From Poritiphilus flavus (GTDB lineage: Bacteria; Bacteroidota; Bacteroidia; Flavobacteriales; Flavobacteriaceae), in NCBI RefSeq assembly GCF_009901585.1, contig NZ_WXYO01000008.1:1-64000 (forward strand): a stretch of 64,000 nt of DNA, in the 5' to 3' direction. The translations under genes were made by a program, and so were the position numbers. The notes under the pieces were generated by a model. That model was not told the origin of the DNA. It did not search any database and saw nothing but the letters and a program-made list of their open reading frames with translations. Below are positions 25,550 to 33,184 of this stretch, piece after piece. The first letter of the stretch is position 1. Each line of letters opens with the position of its first letter.

Positions 25550-26902
25550 ATGGCTGCCCCTAAAACATATAGCTATCCAAAGAAACTGCCCCTACTTAAC
25601 TTTTTCCTTAAAGCCGAAGCGATAAGAAAAAATCCGATTCCCTTTCATCGCCGTTTTTTTGAAACCTATGGGGATACTTTTTCCGTCAAGATCGGGAGGA
25701 AGAAACACCTGATGTTATCCAGGGATAAGGAAGTGGTGCAACACATCCTCCAGAAAAACCACAAGAACTACTACAAATCCTCCATTCAGACCAACTACCT
25801 TTCCAAGTACCTGGGGAATGGTTTGCTTACCTCAAACGGCGACTTCTGGCTTAAGCAGCGCAGGCTGATCCAGCCAGCCTTCCACAAAGACAAAATGGTA
25901 CAGCTGATTGACAGGATGGAACACAATATAGCTTCTCAACTCGCGAACCTGGATAGTACGGTTGAGATCCCTGTATTTCCGGTTATGAATGAATTGGCCT
26001 TTAAGGTGGTCGCCAAATCCTTGTTTCACCTTTCTGTTGATGAAGAGAAACTTTCACGGCTTCAGCGGATCATTGAAAAGGTCCAGGTATTTTTGGTTAA
26101 GGAAGTCCGCTTACCTCATAAGGGCTGGTGGTTCCGGCTGAGCGGTCAGGTGAAAAAACATCGTGAACTGGCGGCAGAAAGTCAGCAGATCATTCGCAGC
26201 ATCATTGAAGAAAGAAAAAACTCCGGGGAAGAGCACTCAGACCTTTTGGATATGCTTCTTGACACACGCTATGAGGATAGTGGCGAGCCGATGAGCACTC
26301 AGCAATTGATAGACGAGATTTCCATACTTTTTGTTGCAGGGCATGAAACCACGGCCAATGCGCTCACCTTTACCTCTCACTTATTGGCCCGGCATCCGGA
26401 AGTTCAGGAGAAAGTGTTAGAGGAGATCAGGGAAGTGGAAAAGAACAGCCATTCATCCCTGGAAAGAATTCAGCAATTAAAATACACCAGGGCTGTGATT
26501 GACGAGGCCATGCGACTATACCCACCGGCCTGGATAACCGATAGGGAAAACCTGGAAGACGACCAGATGGGGGAATATTATATACGGAAAGATACCCTCG
26601 TTGGAGTCTCTTTTTACGAATTGCATCGCCATCCCGAGTATTGGGAAAAACCGGATCTTTTTTGGCCTGAGCGTTTTCTGGGGGATCATAAAAAAAAGAC
26701 CGCAGGAATTTACTATCCTTTTGGAGCAGGACCCCGCATGTGCATAGGAATGGGTTTTGCAGTTTACGAAATGGTTCTTGCGGTATCTTACCTGATTAAA
26801 CACTATCAGCTGACTACGGGGATGAAGGATGTAAAAGTCAATCCCCTTATCACTTTGAAACCGCTTGGTGTTTCTGTTGAATTTAGCAGAAGGCCCGCTT
26901 GA
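25550..26902 (+). CDS. Cytochrome P450
   Basis: A 450-residue heme-thiolate monooxygenase. The diagnostic motifs are the I-helix oxygen-activation site AGHETTANAL (about residue 264), the K-helix ExxR in DEAMRLYPPAW (about 319), and the heme loop FGAGPRMCIGMGF with the Cys ligand near residue 397. There is no signal peptide or clear membrane anchor. The overall style (GDTFSVKIGRKKHLMLSRDKEVVQHIL, DLLDMLLDTRYEDSG) is closest to CYP4/CYP102-like fatty acid or terpenoid/carotenoid hydroxylases. The actual substrate cannot be deduced, and no redox partner gene lies nearby. It follows ruvB by 9 bases, an operon pairing with no obvious functional logic. Confidence 0.93.
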   Translation: MAAPKTYSYPKKLPLLNFFLKAEAIRKNPIPFHRRFFETYGDTFSVKIGRKKHLMLSRDKEVVQHILQKNHKNYYKSSIQTNYLSKYLGNGLLTSNGDFWLKQRRLIQPAFHKDKMVQLIDRMEHNIASQLANLDSTVEIPVFPVMNELAFKVVAKSLFHLSVDEEKLSRLQRIIEKVQVFLVKEVRLPHKGWWFRLSGQVKKHRELAAESQQIIRSIIEERKNSGEEHSDLLDMLLDTRYEDSGEPMSTQQLIDEISILFVAGHETTANALTFTSHLLARHPEVQEKVLEEIREVEKNSHSSLERIQQLKYTRAVIDEAMRLYPPAWITDRENLEDDQMGEYYIRKDTLVGVSFYELHRHPEYWEKPDLFWPERFLGDHKKKTAGIYYPFGAGPRMCIGMGFAVYEMVLAVSYLIKHYQLTTGMKDVKVNPLITLKPLGVSVEFSRRPA

Positions 26903-26937
26903 TTTCCGTAGTTAAAGTGCAGATTTCCAGCTAATCC

Positions 26938-26968
26938 TGATCTATTTCTTCTAAAATTTGATCTATTT
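26938..26968. promoter_or_regulatory. Direct repeat TGATCTATTT x2 (21-bp spacing) upstream of the AraC-type gene
   Basis: TGATCTATTT occurs at 26938-26947 and 26959-26968, start-to-start distance 21 bp, two helical turns. AraC-family regulators commonly bind such direct repeats. TTTTGATGA also recurs at 26977-26985 and 27016-27024, and an ACTGTT/AACAGT inverted repeat lies at 27012-27029. The repeats are seen; binding is inferred. Confidence 0.5.
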
Positions 26969-27065
26969 TTTATATTTTTTGATGAGAAAGATGGCTTACT
27001 TTAAGCTATTGACTGTTTTGATGAACAGTTTGTTATAGTAGGCCAATTCATAAAACCCAATACGC

Positions 27066-28163
27066 ATGCCCATTTACATGGATAGACATATAGTCCCTGG
27101 AATAGAGGCTAAGCACGCTGCTGAGGCACATCGGGAAGATCTCAAGATCCAGGATGAGTACGGATGTCGCTGTATGACCTATTGGGTGGACGAAGAAAGA
27201 GGCAGTGCCTTTTGCCTAATAGATGCTCCGGATATGGAATCTGTAAAGAAAATGCACGACAGAGCGCATGGACTGATGCCTCATGAGATCGTGCAGGTAA
27301 ACAGCAATGTGGTAGAAGCTTTCCTGGGTAGAATTGCGGACCCTGAAGGCTATACCGATCCTCAGGATCCGGACCTGAAGATCTTCAATGATCCTGCATT
27401 TCGCATAATTCTAATCGCCAAAGCTAAGGACAACCGGCTTCTTAAAAACAGTCTGGGAAAGGATAAGGCAAAGCAACTAACGGCCCTTTTTCGGGAGATT
27501 GTACGTAAGCAGTTGGCCGTACACGAAGGCAGGGAGGTAGAACTTAAGGGTGAGGATATTGTGGCTTCTTTCGTTTCAGTGACCCAGGCGGTTGATTGTG
27601 CGGTAGCGGTACAACAAGACCTGCACGTTGCCGGAGAATTGATTGAACTTAAATTGGGTTTGAATGCCGGGATGCCGGTGAACAAAAGCCCTGAACTCTT
27701 TGGAGATACCGTTAAAATGGCCAGGTATCTCTGTGCGTATGGCACTGGTCCTCAGATCCGCATGGCATCTATTATCCGTGAGATCTATAAGGATGAAGGG
27801 CGCAAAGGCAGGAATGACAAACCTTTGTTCTATTGGATGGATCCTGTAGATGAGAACTTTCTGCAACTGCTCCTGGATACACTTGCGGATCATTGGAATA
27901 ACCCGCAATTCGGAGTTTCCGATTTCTGTGAAAAAATGTCGATGAGCAAATCCAAACTCTATAGAAAAAGTACCGAACTCACCGCCCATTCCCCTAATGA
28001 ATTGCTTAGAGAATACCGTCTGCAAAGATCCCTGGAACTGCTCAGGACAGACAGGAATATTTCTCAAACCACTTTTGATTGTGGCTTTACCAGTCCTTCC
28101 TACTTTACAAAATGCTTTCAACAGCGATTTGGACTACAGCCCATGACCTACGTAAAGATCTAA
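27066..28163 (+). CDS. DUF4242 / cyclase-homology-like / AraC-type DNA-binding fusion regulator
   Basis: A 365-residue cytoplasmic protein with three parts. Residues 1-90 (MPIYMDRHIVPGIEAKHAAEAHRED...HGLMPHEIVQV) resemble DUF4242, the small ferredoxin-like fold of SCO4226-type nickel-binding proteins. Residues ~108-250 resemble a class III nucleotidyl cyclase domain: ELKGEDIVASF, AVDCAVAVQQDL, LKLGLNAGMPVNKSPELFGDTVKMARYL. However, the usual GDG metal site and VNxAxRL catalytic Asn/Arg positions are changed, so catalysis is unlikely. Residues ~262-365 are an AraC-type double helix-turn-helix ending QTTFDCGFTSPSYFTKCFQQRFGLQPMTYVK. It probably acts as a ligand-sensing transcription regulator. 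The next gene encodes a secreted DUF4242 protein. Confidence 0.82.
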   Translation: MPIYMDRHIVPGIEAKHAAEAHREDLKIQDEYGCRCMTYWVDEERGSAFCLIDAPDMESVKKMHDRAHGLMPHEIVQVNSNVVEAFLGRIADPEGYTDPQDPDLKIFNDPAFRIILIAKAKDNRLLKNSLGKDKAKQLTALFREIVRKQLAVHEGREVELKGEDIVASFVSVTQAVDCAVAVQQDLHVAGELIELKLGLNAGMPVNKSPELFGDTVKMARYLCAYGTGPQIRMASIIREIYKDEGRKGRNDKPLFYWMDPVDENFLQLLLDTLADHWNNPQFGVSDFCEKMSMSKSKLYRKSTELTAHSPNELLREYRLQRSLELLRTDRNISQTTFDCGFTSPSYFTKCFQQRFGLQPMTYVKI

Positions 28164-28253
28164 GGTTTCCATTTTGACTTTTTTGCTTTAGAAAACCATG
28201 TCTTAGCCTGGGCCCAGTGCGCTATTGACCGGGCAGGACTGAACCAACTTTAC

Positions 28254-28312
28254 CATTTTTTGAATCATTTTTTGAAGTGTTCCGAAATCGCTGCGCCTAG
28301 TTTTGAAGTGTT
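28254..28312. promoter_or_regulatory. Direct repeats upstream of the secreted DUF4242 gene
   Basis: CATTTTTTGAA occurs at 28254-28264 and 28266-28276, and TTTTGAAGTGTT at 28270-28281 and 28301-28312 (31-bp spacing, about three helical turns). The repeats end 19 bases before the ATG. They are plausible sites for the AraC-type regulator encoded just upstream; this is inference. Confidence 0.5.
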
Positions 28313-28330
28313 AATCTTTAAAATAGAAAA

Positions 28331-28735
28331 ATGATGAAAACAAAGATCACCTTTTGTACGATTTTGATCGGATTACTGATGTGTTTTACGGCTTTTTCCC
28401 AGGATCAGGCCGCCATTAAAGCTGAAATGAACAAAGACATGATGGACAAAAAAGAAACTATGAAAACCTATGTAATTGAACGGGAGATACCCGAAGCGGG
28501 AAAACTATCGCCGGAAGAATTGAAAGGAATTTCCAAATCCTCCAATGCGGTACTCGAAGAAATGGGCCCGGGGATCCAATGGTTACACAGCTATGTAACA
28601 GACAACAAAGTATACTGCGTCTACAGAGCTGAAAACGAAGAATTGCTAAAGGAACATGCCAGAAAAGGCGGATTTCCTGTGAATGCAATCTCGGAAATGG
28701 CTAACAAGATCAGCCCGGATACGGCTAAAGACTAA
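28331..28735 (+). CDS. Small secreted DUF4242 (SCO4226-like) protein
   Basis: A 134-residue exported protein. The signal peptide is MMKTKITFCTILIGLLMCFTAFSQ; a second ATG at 28334 is an equally good start. The mature region from KTYVIEREIPEAGKLSPEELKGISKSSNAVLEEMG to WLHSYVTDNKVYCVYRAENEELLKEHARKGGFPVNAISEM has the DUF4242 pattern: two beta-alpha-beta units, with conserved tyrosines, Cys and His. It is the periplasmic or extracellular relative of the N-terminal domain of the regulator gene directly upstream. Some family members bind nickel, but the ligand here is unknown. The 167-base gap carries direct repeats, suggesting separate, regulated transcription. Confidence 0.75.
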   Translation: MMKTKITFCTILIGLLMCFTAFSQDQAAIKAEMNKDMMDKKETMKTYVIEREIPEAGKLSPEELKGISKSSNAVLEEMGPGIQWLHSYVTDNKVYCVYRAENEELLKEHARKGGFPVNAISEMANKISPDTAKD

Positions 28736-28779
28736 TATTTAGCTGTCCGGGGAATTTTAATAATTCAAAAACATCTATC

Positions 28780-30126
28780 ATGAAAAGTACAGCAAGATCA
28801 ATTATTGTACTGTTACTGGGACTCCTTGTATTTGCCTGTAGCAAGGACGATTCAGGATCTGAGGTCCAGATGGTTGAGTCCGTTCCGGAGAATCCAACTC
28901 CCGAACCGGAATCGAAGAGTGCTGAAAAGCAAATTACCAGTTTCAAGTTCCCCGGGCTGGAGGCAGAGGGTGTTACAGTGGATGTTTCAGCGGAGATCGA
29001 TCAGGAGAATCTATCGGTATTTGCGGAACTACCTATTGGTACGCAGGTTACATCTCTGGAACCACAACTGGAGGTTTCACCCGGCGCTACGGTAGTACCC
29101 ACAGGGCCACAGGATTTTACGGAAGCCGTTGAATATACGGTGACTGCAGAAAATGGAAGTTCTGTTTCCTATCTCGCGACGGTTGAGGTACCCCTGAGTC
29201 AGAAGGAGATCCTGTTGAGAATTTTAGAGCTGAATCCGTTGCATACCCTTGATTGGGATGAAAGTGAGGATATAGGTAATTGGGACGGGGTGACTTTGGA
29301 CGATAATGGCAATATTATCGAGTTGGAATTCTTTGATTATATTGAATCCAGAGGCCGCCGTATTACTTTGCTCCCTGAGGAAATAAGAGGCCTGAAATAT
29401 CTGGAAAAACTTATTCTCACAGATAATCAGTTAACGGTCCTCCCGGATGCCATTGGGGAGCTAAATAACCTCACAATTTTGAATCTTCACCGAAATAAAA
29501 TAGTTGAGATTCCTTCGACGATCGGGCAACTGGAAAAGCTTGTAGAATTAAGATTGACTTCCAATCGACTGGAGAATGTTCCAGAGGATCTGTGGAGGAT
29601 ACCATCCCTGGAATATTTAGATTTAAGCTATAATAGAATTCAGGAAATGCCTTCGGTTTTGGGGGAGCTTTCGAAGTTGAAAGAATTGCATTTGTCGCAA
29701 AACAATTTTAAAGCTCTACCCCCTGAAATTTCTATGCTGGAGAATCTTGAGATACTAACAATACGAGACAACGATTTGACAGAACTTCCAGCCGAAATTG
29801 GCAGTCTAAAAAAATTAGAGCATCTTAATTTGGCCTTTAACGATTTAACGTATCTGCCAGCGGAATTTGCCAATTTGAAGAACCTCAAGTACTTAAACCT
29901 GGGAGCCAATCAACTGAGTAATCCGCTAAATTTACCCCTGATTAGTTCCGGACTTATTGTAGAATGCAAAAGCAATCTCGAGCAGCTGTTGCTCGGGGGA
30001 AATCCGGATCTGGATGTGCTTCCGCAGTGCATTTGCGATATGGATCCGGCCTATGGCGGTACTACGGATATCGATATAGTTCCGGATAAGGTAATATGCC
30101 AGGGAGATGTGCTGGATCCCGATTAG
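28780..30126 (+). CDS. Leucine-rich-repeat lipoprotein with N-terminal DUF5018-like domain
   Basis: A 448-residue lipoprotein: signal peptide MKSTARSIIVLLLGLLVFAC with the lipid cysteine at residue 20, followed by a disordered acidic linker. Residues ~48-135 (KQITSFKFPGLEAEGVTVDVSAEID...YTVTAENGSSVSYLATVEV) resemble the DUF5018 beta-sandwich often found in Bacteroidota surface lipoproteins. From about residue 204 there are eight consecutive 23-residue leucine-rich repeats of the form LxxLxxLxLxxNxLxxLPxxIGx. The C-terminus has three cysteines (QCICDM, VICQG). The repeats suggest protein-protein binding at the cell surface; no partner is known. The repeat region is visibly richer in A and T than its neighbours. 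A 44-base gap separates it from the DUF4242 gene. Confidence 0.82.
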   Translation: MKSTARSIIVLLLGLLVFACSKDDSGSEVQMVESVPENPTPEPESKSAEKQITSFKFPGLEAEGVTVDVSAEIDQENLSVFAELPIGTQVTSLEPQLEVSPGATVVPTGPQDFTEAVEYTVTAENGSSVSYLATVEVPLSQKEILLRILELNPLHTLDWDESEDIGNWDGVTLDDNGNIIELEFFDYIESRGRRITLLPEEIRGLKYLEKLILTDNQLTVLPDAIGELNNLTILNLHRNKIVEIPSTIGQLEKLVELRLTSNRLENVPEDLWRIPSLEYLDLSYNRIQEMPSVLGELSKLKELHLSQNNFKALPPEISMLENLEILTIRDNDLTELPAEIGSLKKLEHLNLAFNDLTYLPAEFANLKNLKYLNLGANQLSNPLNLPLISSGLIVECKSNLEQLLLGGNPDLDVLPQCICDMDPAYGGTTDIDIVPDKVICQGDVLDPD

Positions 30127-30192
30127 ATTCCAAAGCGGTTCTTACCAATTGAAATTTTAGATTCGTAAATTAGCTCAATTCCGAAAATAATA

Positions 30193-31131
30193 TTGAGCCA
30201 GGCACAAAAACATACCCAAATGATAAAAACCGAAGCAAAACGCCTCGGTTTTTTGTCGTGTGGAATATCCAGGGCAGATTTCCTGGAAGAAGAAGCTCCT
30301 CGCCTTGAAGCATGGCTTAAAAAGGGAATGCATGGAGAAATGGCCTATATGGAGAACCACTTCGACAAACGCCTGAATCCCCGCTTATTGGTAGACGGGG
30401 CCAAATCCGTGATCTCCCTGCTTTTGAACTATTATCCTTCAGCCACCCAAAACAAAGAGAGTTACAAGCTTTCCAAATATGCCTATGGCCAGGATTATCA
30501 TCATGTGATCAAGGCAAAACTCAGAAATTTGATGCGCTTCATTTCTGAAGAGATCGGCGAGGTAGGTGGTCGTGGGTTTGTAGATTCCGCACCGGTTCTG
30601 GATAAAGCCTGGGCCGCCCGTTCGGGATTGGGATGGATGGGAAAACACAGCAATTTGCTCACCCAACAGGTCGGTTCCTTTTACTTTATCGCGGAACTCA
30701 TCGTGGACCTGGACCTGGAATACGATACTCCGGTAACTGACCACTGCGGCACTTGTACTGCCTGTATCGATGCCTGCCCCACGGAAGCCATAGTGGAACC
30801 TTACCTTGTAGACGGCAGCAAGTGTATTTCGTATTTTACCATTGAGCTAAAGAACGAGATTCCTGCCGGACTAAGCGGTCAATTTGAGGATTGGATGTTC
30901 GGCTGTGATATTTGCCAGGACGTATGCCCCTGGAACAGGTTTTCCAAACCGCACCGGGAACCCCTGTTTGAGCCAAAGCCGGAATTACTCTCCATGGGCA
31001 AAGGAGATTGGGAGGAAATTACCGAAGAGGTTTTTCGCAAGGTTTTTCAGAAGTCGGCCGTGAAACGCACCAAGTTTTCCGGACTTAAACGCAATATTGA
31101 ATTCCTGATGGAATCCCGGCAATCACTATAA
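30193..31131 (+). CDS. queG: Epoxyqueuosine reductase QueG
   Basis: QueG reduces epoxyqueuosine to queuosine at the wobble position of GUN tRNAs, using cobalamin and two [4Fe-4S] clusters. The 312-residue product has the N-terminal cobalamin-binding part ([62 protein letters not shown] is spread over residues 12-75). It also has the cluster motifs [16 protein letters not shown] and [13 protein letters not shown]. It lacks the C-terminal HEAT-like extension of the E. coli enzyme, as is usual here. The start is probably TTG at 30193 (reading MSQAQKHTQ); ATG at 30220 is the alternative and would remove nine residues. Confidence 0.93.
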   Translation: MSQAQKHTQMIKTEAKRLGFLSCGISRADFLEEEAPRLEAWLKKGMHGEMAYMENHFDKRLNPRLLVDGAKSVISLLLNYYPSATQNKESYKLSKYAYGQDYHHVIKAKLRNLMRFISEEIGEVGGRGFVDSAPVLDKAWAARSGLGWMGKHSNLLTQQVGSFYFIAELIVDLDLEYDTPVTDHCGTCTACIDACPTEAIVEPYLVDGSKCISYFTIELKNEIPAGLSGQFEDWMFGCDICQDVCPWNRFSKPHREPLFEPKPELLSMGKGDWEEITEEVFRKVFQKSAVKRTKFSGLKRNIEFLMESRQSL

Positions 31132-31334
31132 CGTTTGCGGTGTTAAATTTTCCTATTTTCTATTTAAGAATTTTTTAAGAAATCGGCAAAAATCCTATAT
31201 TCGGACTTGGTTGGGTATTGAGAATTTCCTAGGATTCATTGCCAAAACTTGTTTATTGCTGAATTTGAAGGAGTGTCTTTTGGAAATTTCGAAGTATTTC
31301 ACCTAAAAAACTAAACTAACTAAACTTCTGAATT

Positions 31335-33053
31335 ATGGGCGGATTGCAAACTCTGGATATCGTTGTCATACTCGTATATCTGGTCGGGATTATCATTTAC
31401 GGAATATCCAAATCTAAACGAAGCAGTTCTGAAGATTACTTCTTAGGAGGAAGGACGATGACCTGGCCCATTGTAGGGATCGCACTCTTTTCTGCCAACA
31501 TTTCCAGCTCTACCCTGGTAGGACTCGCTTCGGATGGTTTCCAAACGAACGTTAACGTGTATAACTACGAATGGTTTGCCGTAGTAATCCTCATATTCTT
31601 CGCGATCTTCTTCCTACCATTTTACCTTAGGTCAGGAGTATATACCATGCCGGAATTTATAGAGCGGAGATACGACAAGCGCTCCCGATACTATTTTTCA
31701 TTCATAACCATCCTCGGAAATGTATTGGTGGATACCGCAGCCGGATTGTATGTTGGAAGTATCGTCTTAAAGCTTTTGTTTCCGGATATTAGTTCAACCT
31801 ATATCATAATCATGCTAGCCGTTGCAGCGGCTGCCTATACCATCCCCGGAGGATTGAATTCCGTGATACAGACCGAGGTGATACAAGCAGTACTACTGAT
31901 TATTGGATCCTGTTTGCTGACCTATTTCGCATTTGAACAACTCGGTGGCGGATGGAATGCCATGATGTCTAAACTGGACGGTATGCTGGCCGCAGGCGAA
32001 GTGAACTTTGGAGACCGGGCGGCGGAAGGCAAATTTATCCCAGCCAACTCCGGAGAAGTGTTTAGCCTGGTAAGGCCTGATAATGATGAATTCATGCCCT
32101 GGTGGGGGCTACTGACCGGTGTACCACTGCTCGGATTCTATTTCTGGGCGAACAACCAGTTTATGGTACAACGGGTACTTGGTGCAAAAGACCTGAATCA
32201 CGGTAGGTGGGGCGCGCTTTTTGCCGGTCTTCTCAAATTACCTGTGGTCTTTATCATGGTGGTACCTGGAGTTCTGGCTCTAATTCTTTTTAGCTCTTTG
32301 GACATCTCAGGACTGAATTACCCACTTGCGGACGGAGGTAATTGTGAGAATCTTGCAGACTGTCCGAATTTGACTTATCCTGTACTCCTGTTTCAGTTAT
32401 TGCCAACAGGTGTACTCGGCCTGGTAGTGGCCGGACTACTCGCGGCTATGATGTCTTCAGTATCCGCGACTTTCAATTCCGCCTCCACACTGATCACCAT
32501 GGATTTTGTAAAACAGCTCAGGCCGCAAATGACCAGCAAGCAGTTGGTTCGTGCCGGTCAGATCGCAACCCTGGTATTGGTTGTTTTGGCCTCAATGTGG
32601 GTGCCTTTTATTGAACAGGTAAGCGACTCCCTTTGGAGCTATCTGCAGTTGGTTATCGCATTTACCAGTCCACCTGTGGTATCAGCCTTCCTCCTGGGCC
32701 TTTTCTGGAAACGAGCCAATGGTACAGGTGCCTTTGTAAGCCTACTGGTAGGTGGAGCTTTTGCTATATTTATGATATTGTCGGCAGCATACGACATTTC
32801 CCCGGCCATAAACGAATTTCATTTTCTGGCCAAGGCGAATTTACTTTTTGTACTAAGCCTTCTGGTACATATTGTGGTTAGCCTGGCTTCAGGTCTGCCG
32901 GACAGCCAGAAAGTCGCCGAATACACATACAAGAAAAGACTATTTACAGAAGAAACTGAAGAACTCAAGGTGTTGCCCTGGTACAAAAACTACAGGTACC
33001 TGGCCATTATTCTATTGGTCATTACCGCGCTGGTGGTAGGTTCATTCCTGTAG
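31335..33053 (+). CDS. Sodium:solute symporter (SSS family, SGLT-like)
   Basis: A 572-residue inner-membrane transporter with about 14 helices. The N-terminus (LQTLDIVVILVYLVGIIIYGISKSKRSSSEDYFLGGRTMTWPIVGIALFSANISSSTLVGLASDGF) and the central GLVVAGLLAAMMSSVSATFNSASTLITMDF motif are characteristic of the SSS family. The branch resembles sodium/sugar cotransporters such as vSGLT, so a sugar or related polyol is the likely substrate, which I cannot confirm. It stands alone, with ~200 bases of AT-rich sequence upstream and an intrinsic terminator downstream. Confidence 0.88.
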   Translation: MGGLQTLDIVVILVYLVGIIIYGISKSKRSSSEDYFLGGRTMTWPIVGIALFSANISSSTLVGLASDGFQTNVNVYNYEWFAVVILIFFAIFFLPFYLRSGVYTMPEFIERRYDKRSRYYFSFITILGNVLVDTAAGLYVGSIVLKLLFPDISSTYIIIMLAVAAAAYTIPGGLNSVIQTEVIQAVLLIIGSCLLTYFAFEQLGGGWNAMMSKLDGMLAAGEVNFGDRAAEGKFIPANSGEVFSLVRPDNDEFMPWWGLLTGVPLLGFYFWANNQFMVQRVLGAKDLNHGRWGALFAGLLKLPVVFIMVVPGVLALILFSSLDISGLNYPLADGGNCENLADCPNLTYPVLLFQLLPTGVLGLVVAGLLAAMMSSVSATFNSASTLITMDFVKQLRPQMTSKQLVRAGQIATLVLVVLASMWVPFIEQVSDSLWSYLQLVIAFTSPPVVSAFLLGLFWKRANGTGAFVSLLVGGAFAIFMILSAAYDISPAINEFHFLAKANLLFVLSLLVHIVVSLASGLPDSQKVAEYTYKKRLFTEETEELKVLPWYKNYRYLAIILLVITALVVGSFL

Positions 33054-33079
33054 GTCGCCCATTGCTGTTCCCCAAAAAA

Positions 33080-33105
33080 GCACTGACTTTTGTCGGTGCT
33101 TTTTT
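33080..33105 (+). terminator. Intrinsic terminator after the symporter gene
   Basis: GCACTGAC (33080-33087) pairs with GTCGGTGC (33092-33099), one G-U pair, loop TTTT, followed by a run of six T. The A-run upstream makes it possibly bidirectional. Confidence 0.9.
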
Positions 33106-33159
33106 ATACAGGCTTTCCTTAAGCCGACATTTTGCTCCGCTTTTTTAGGAGAATACCCT

Positions 33160-33167
33160 TAAATTTG
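33160..33167 (+). promoter_or_regulatory. -7 box (TAAATTTG) of maeB
   Basis: TAAATTTG matches TAnnTTTG 18 bases before the maeB ATG. A TTTG at 33131-33134 could be the -33 element, but its 25-base spacing is long. Confidence 0.6.
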
Positions 33168-33184
33168 CTTTTCAAATCCACTAT

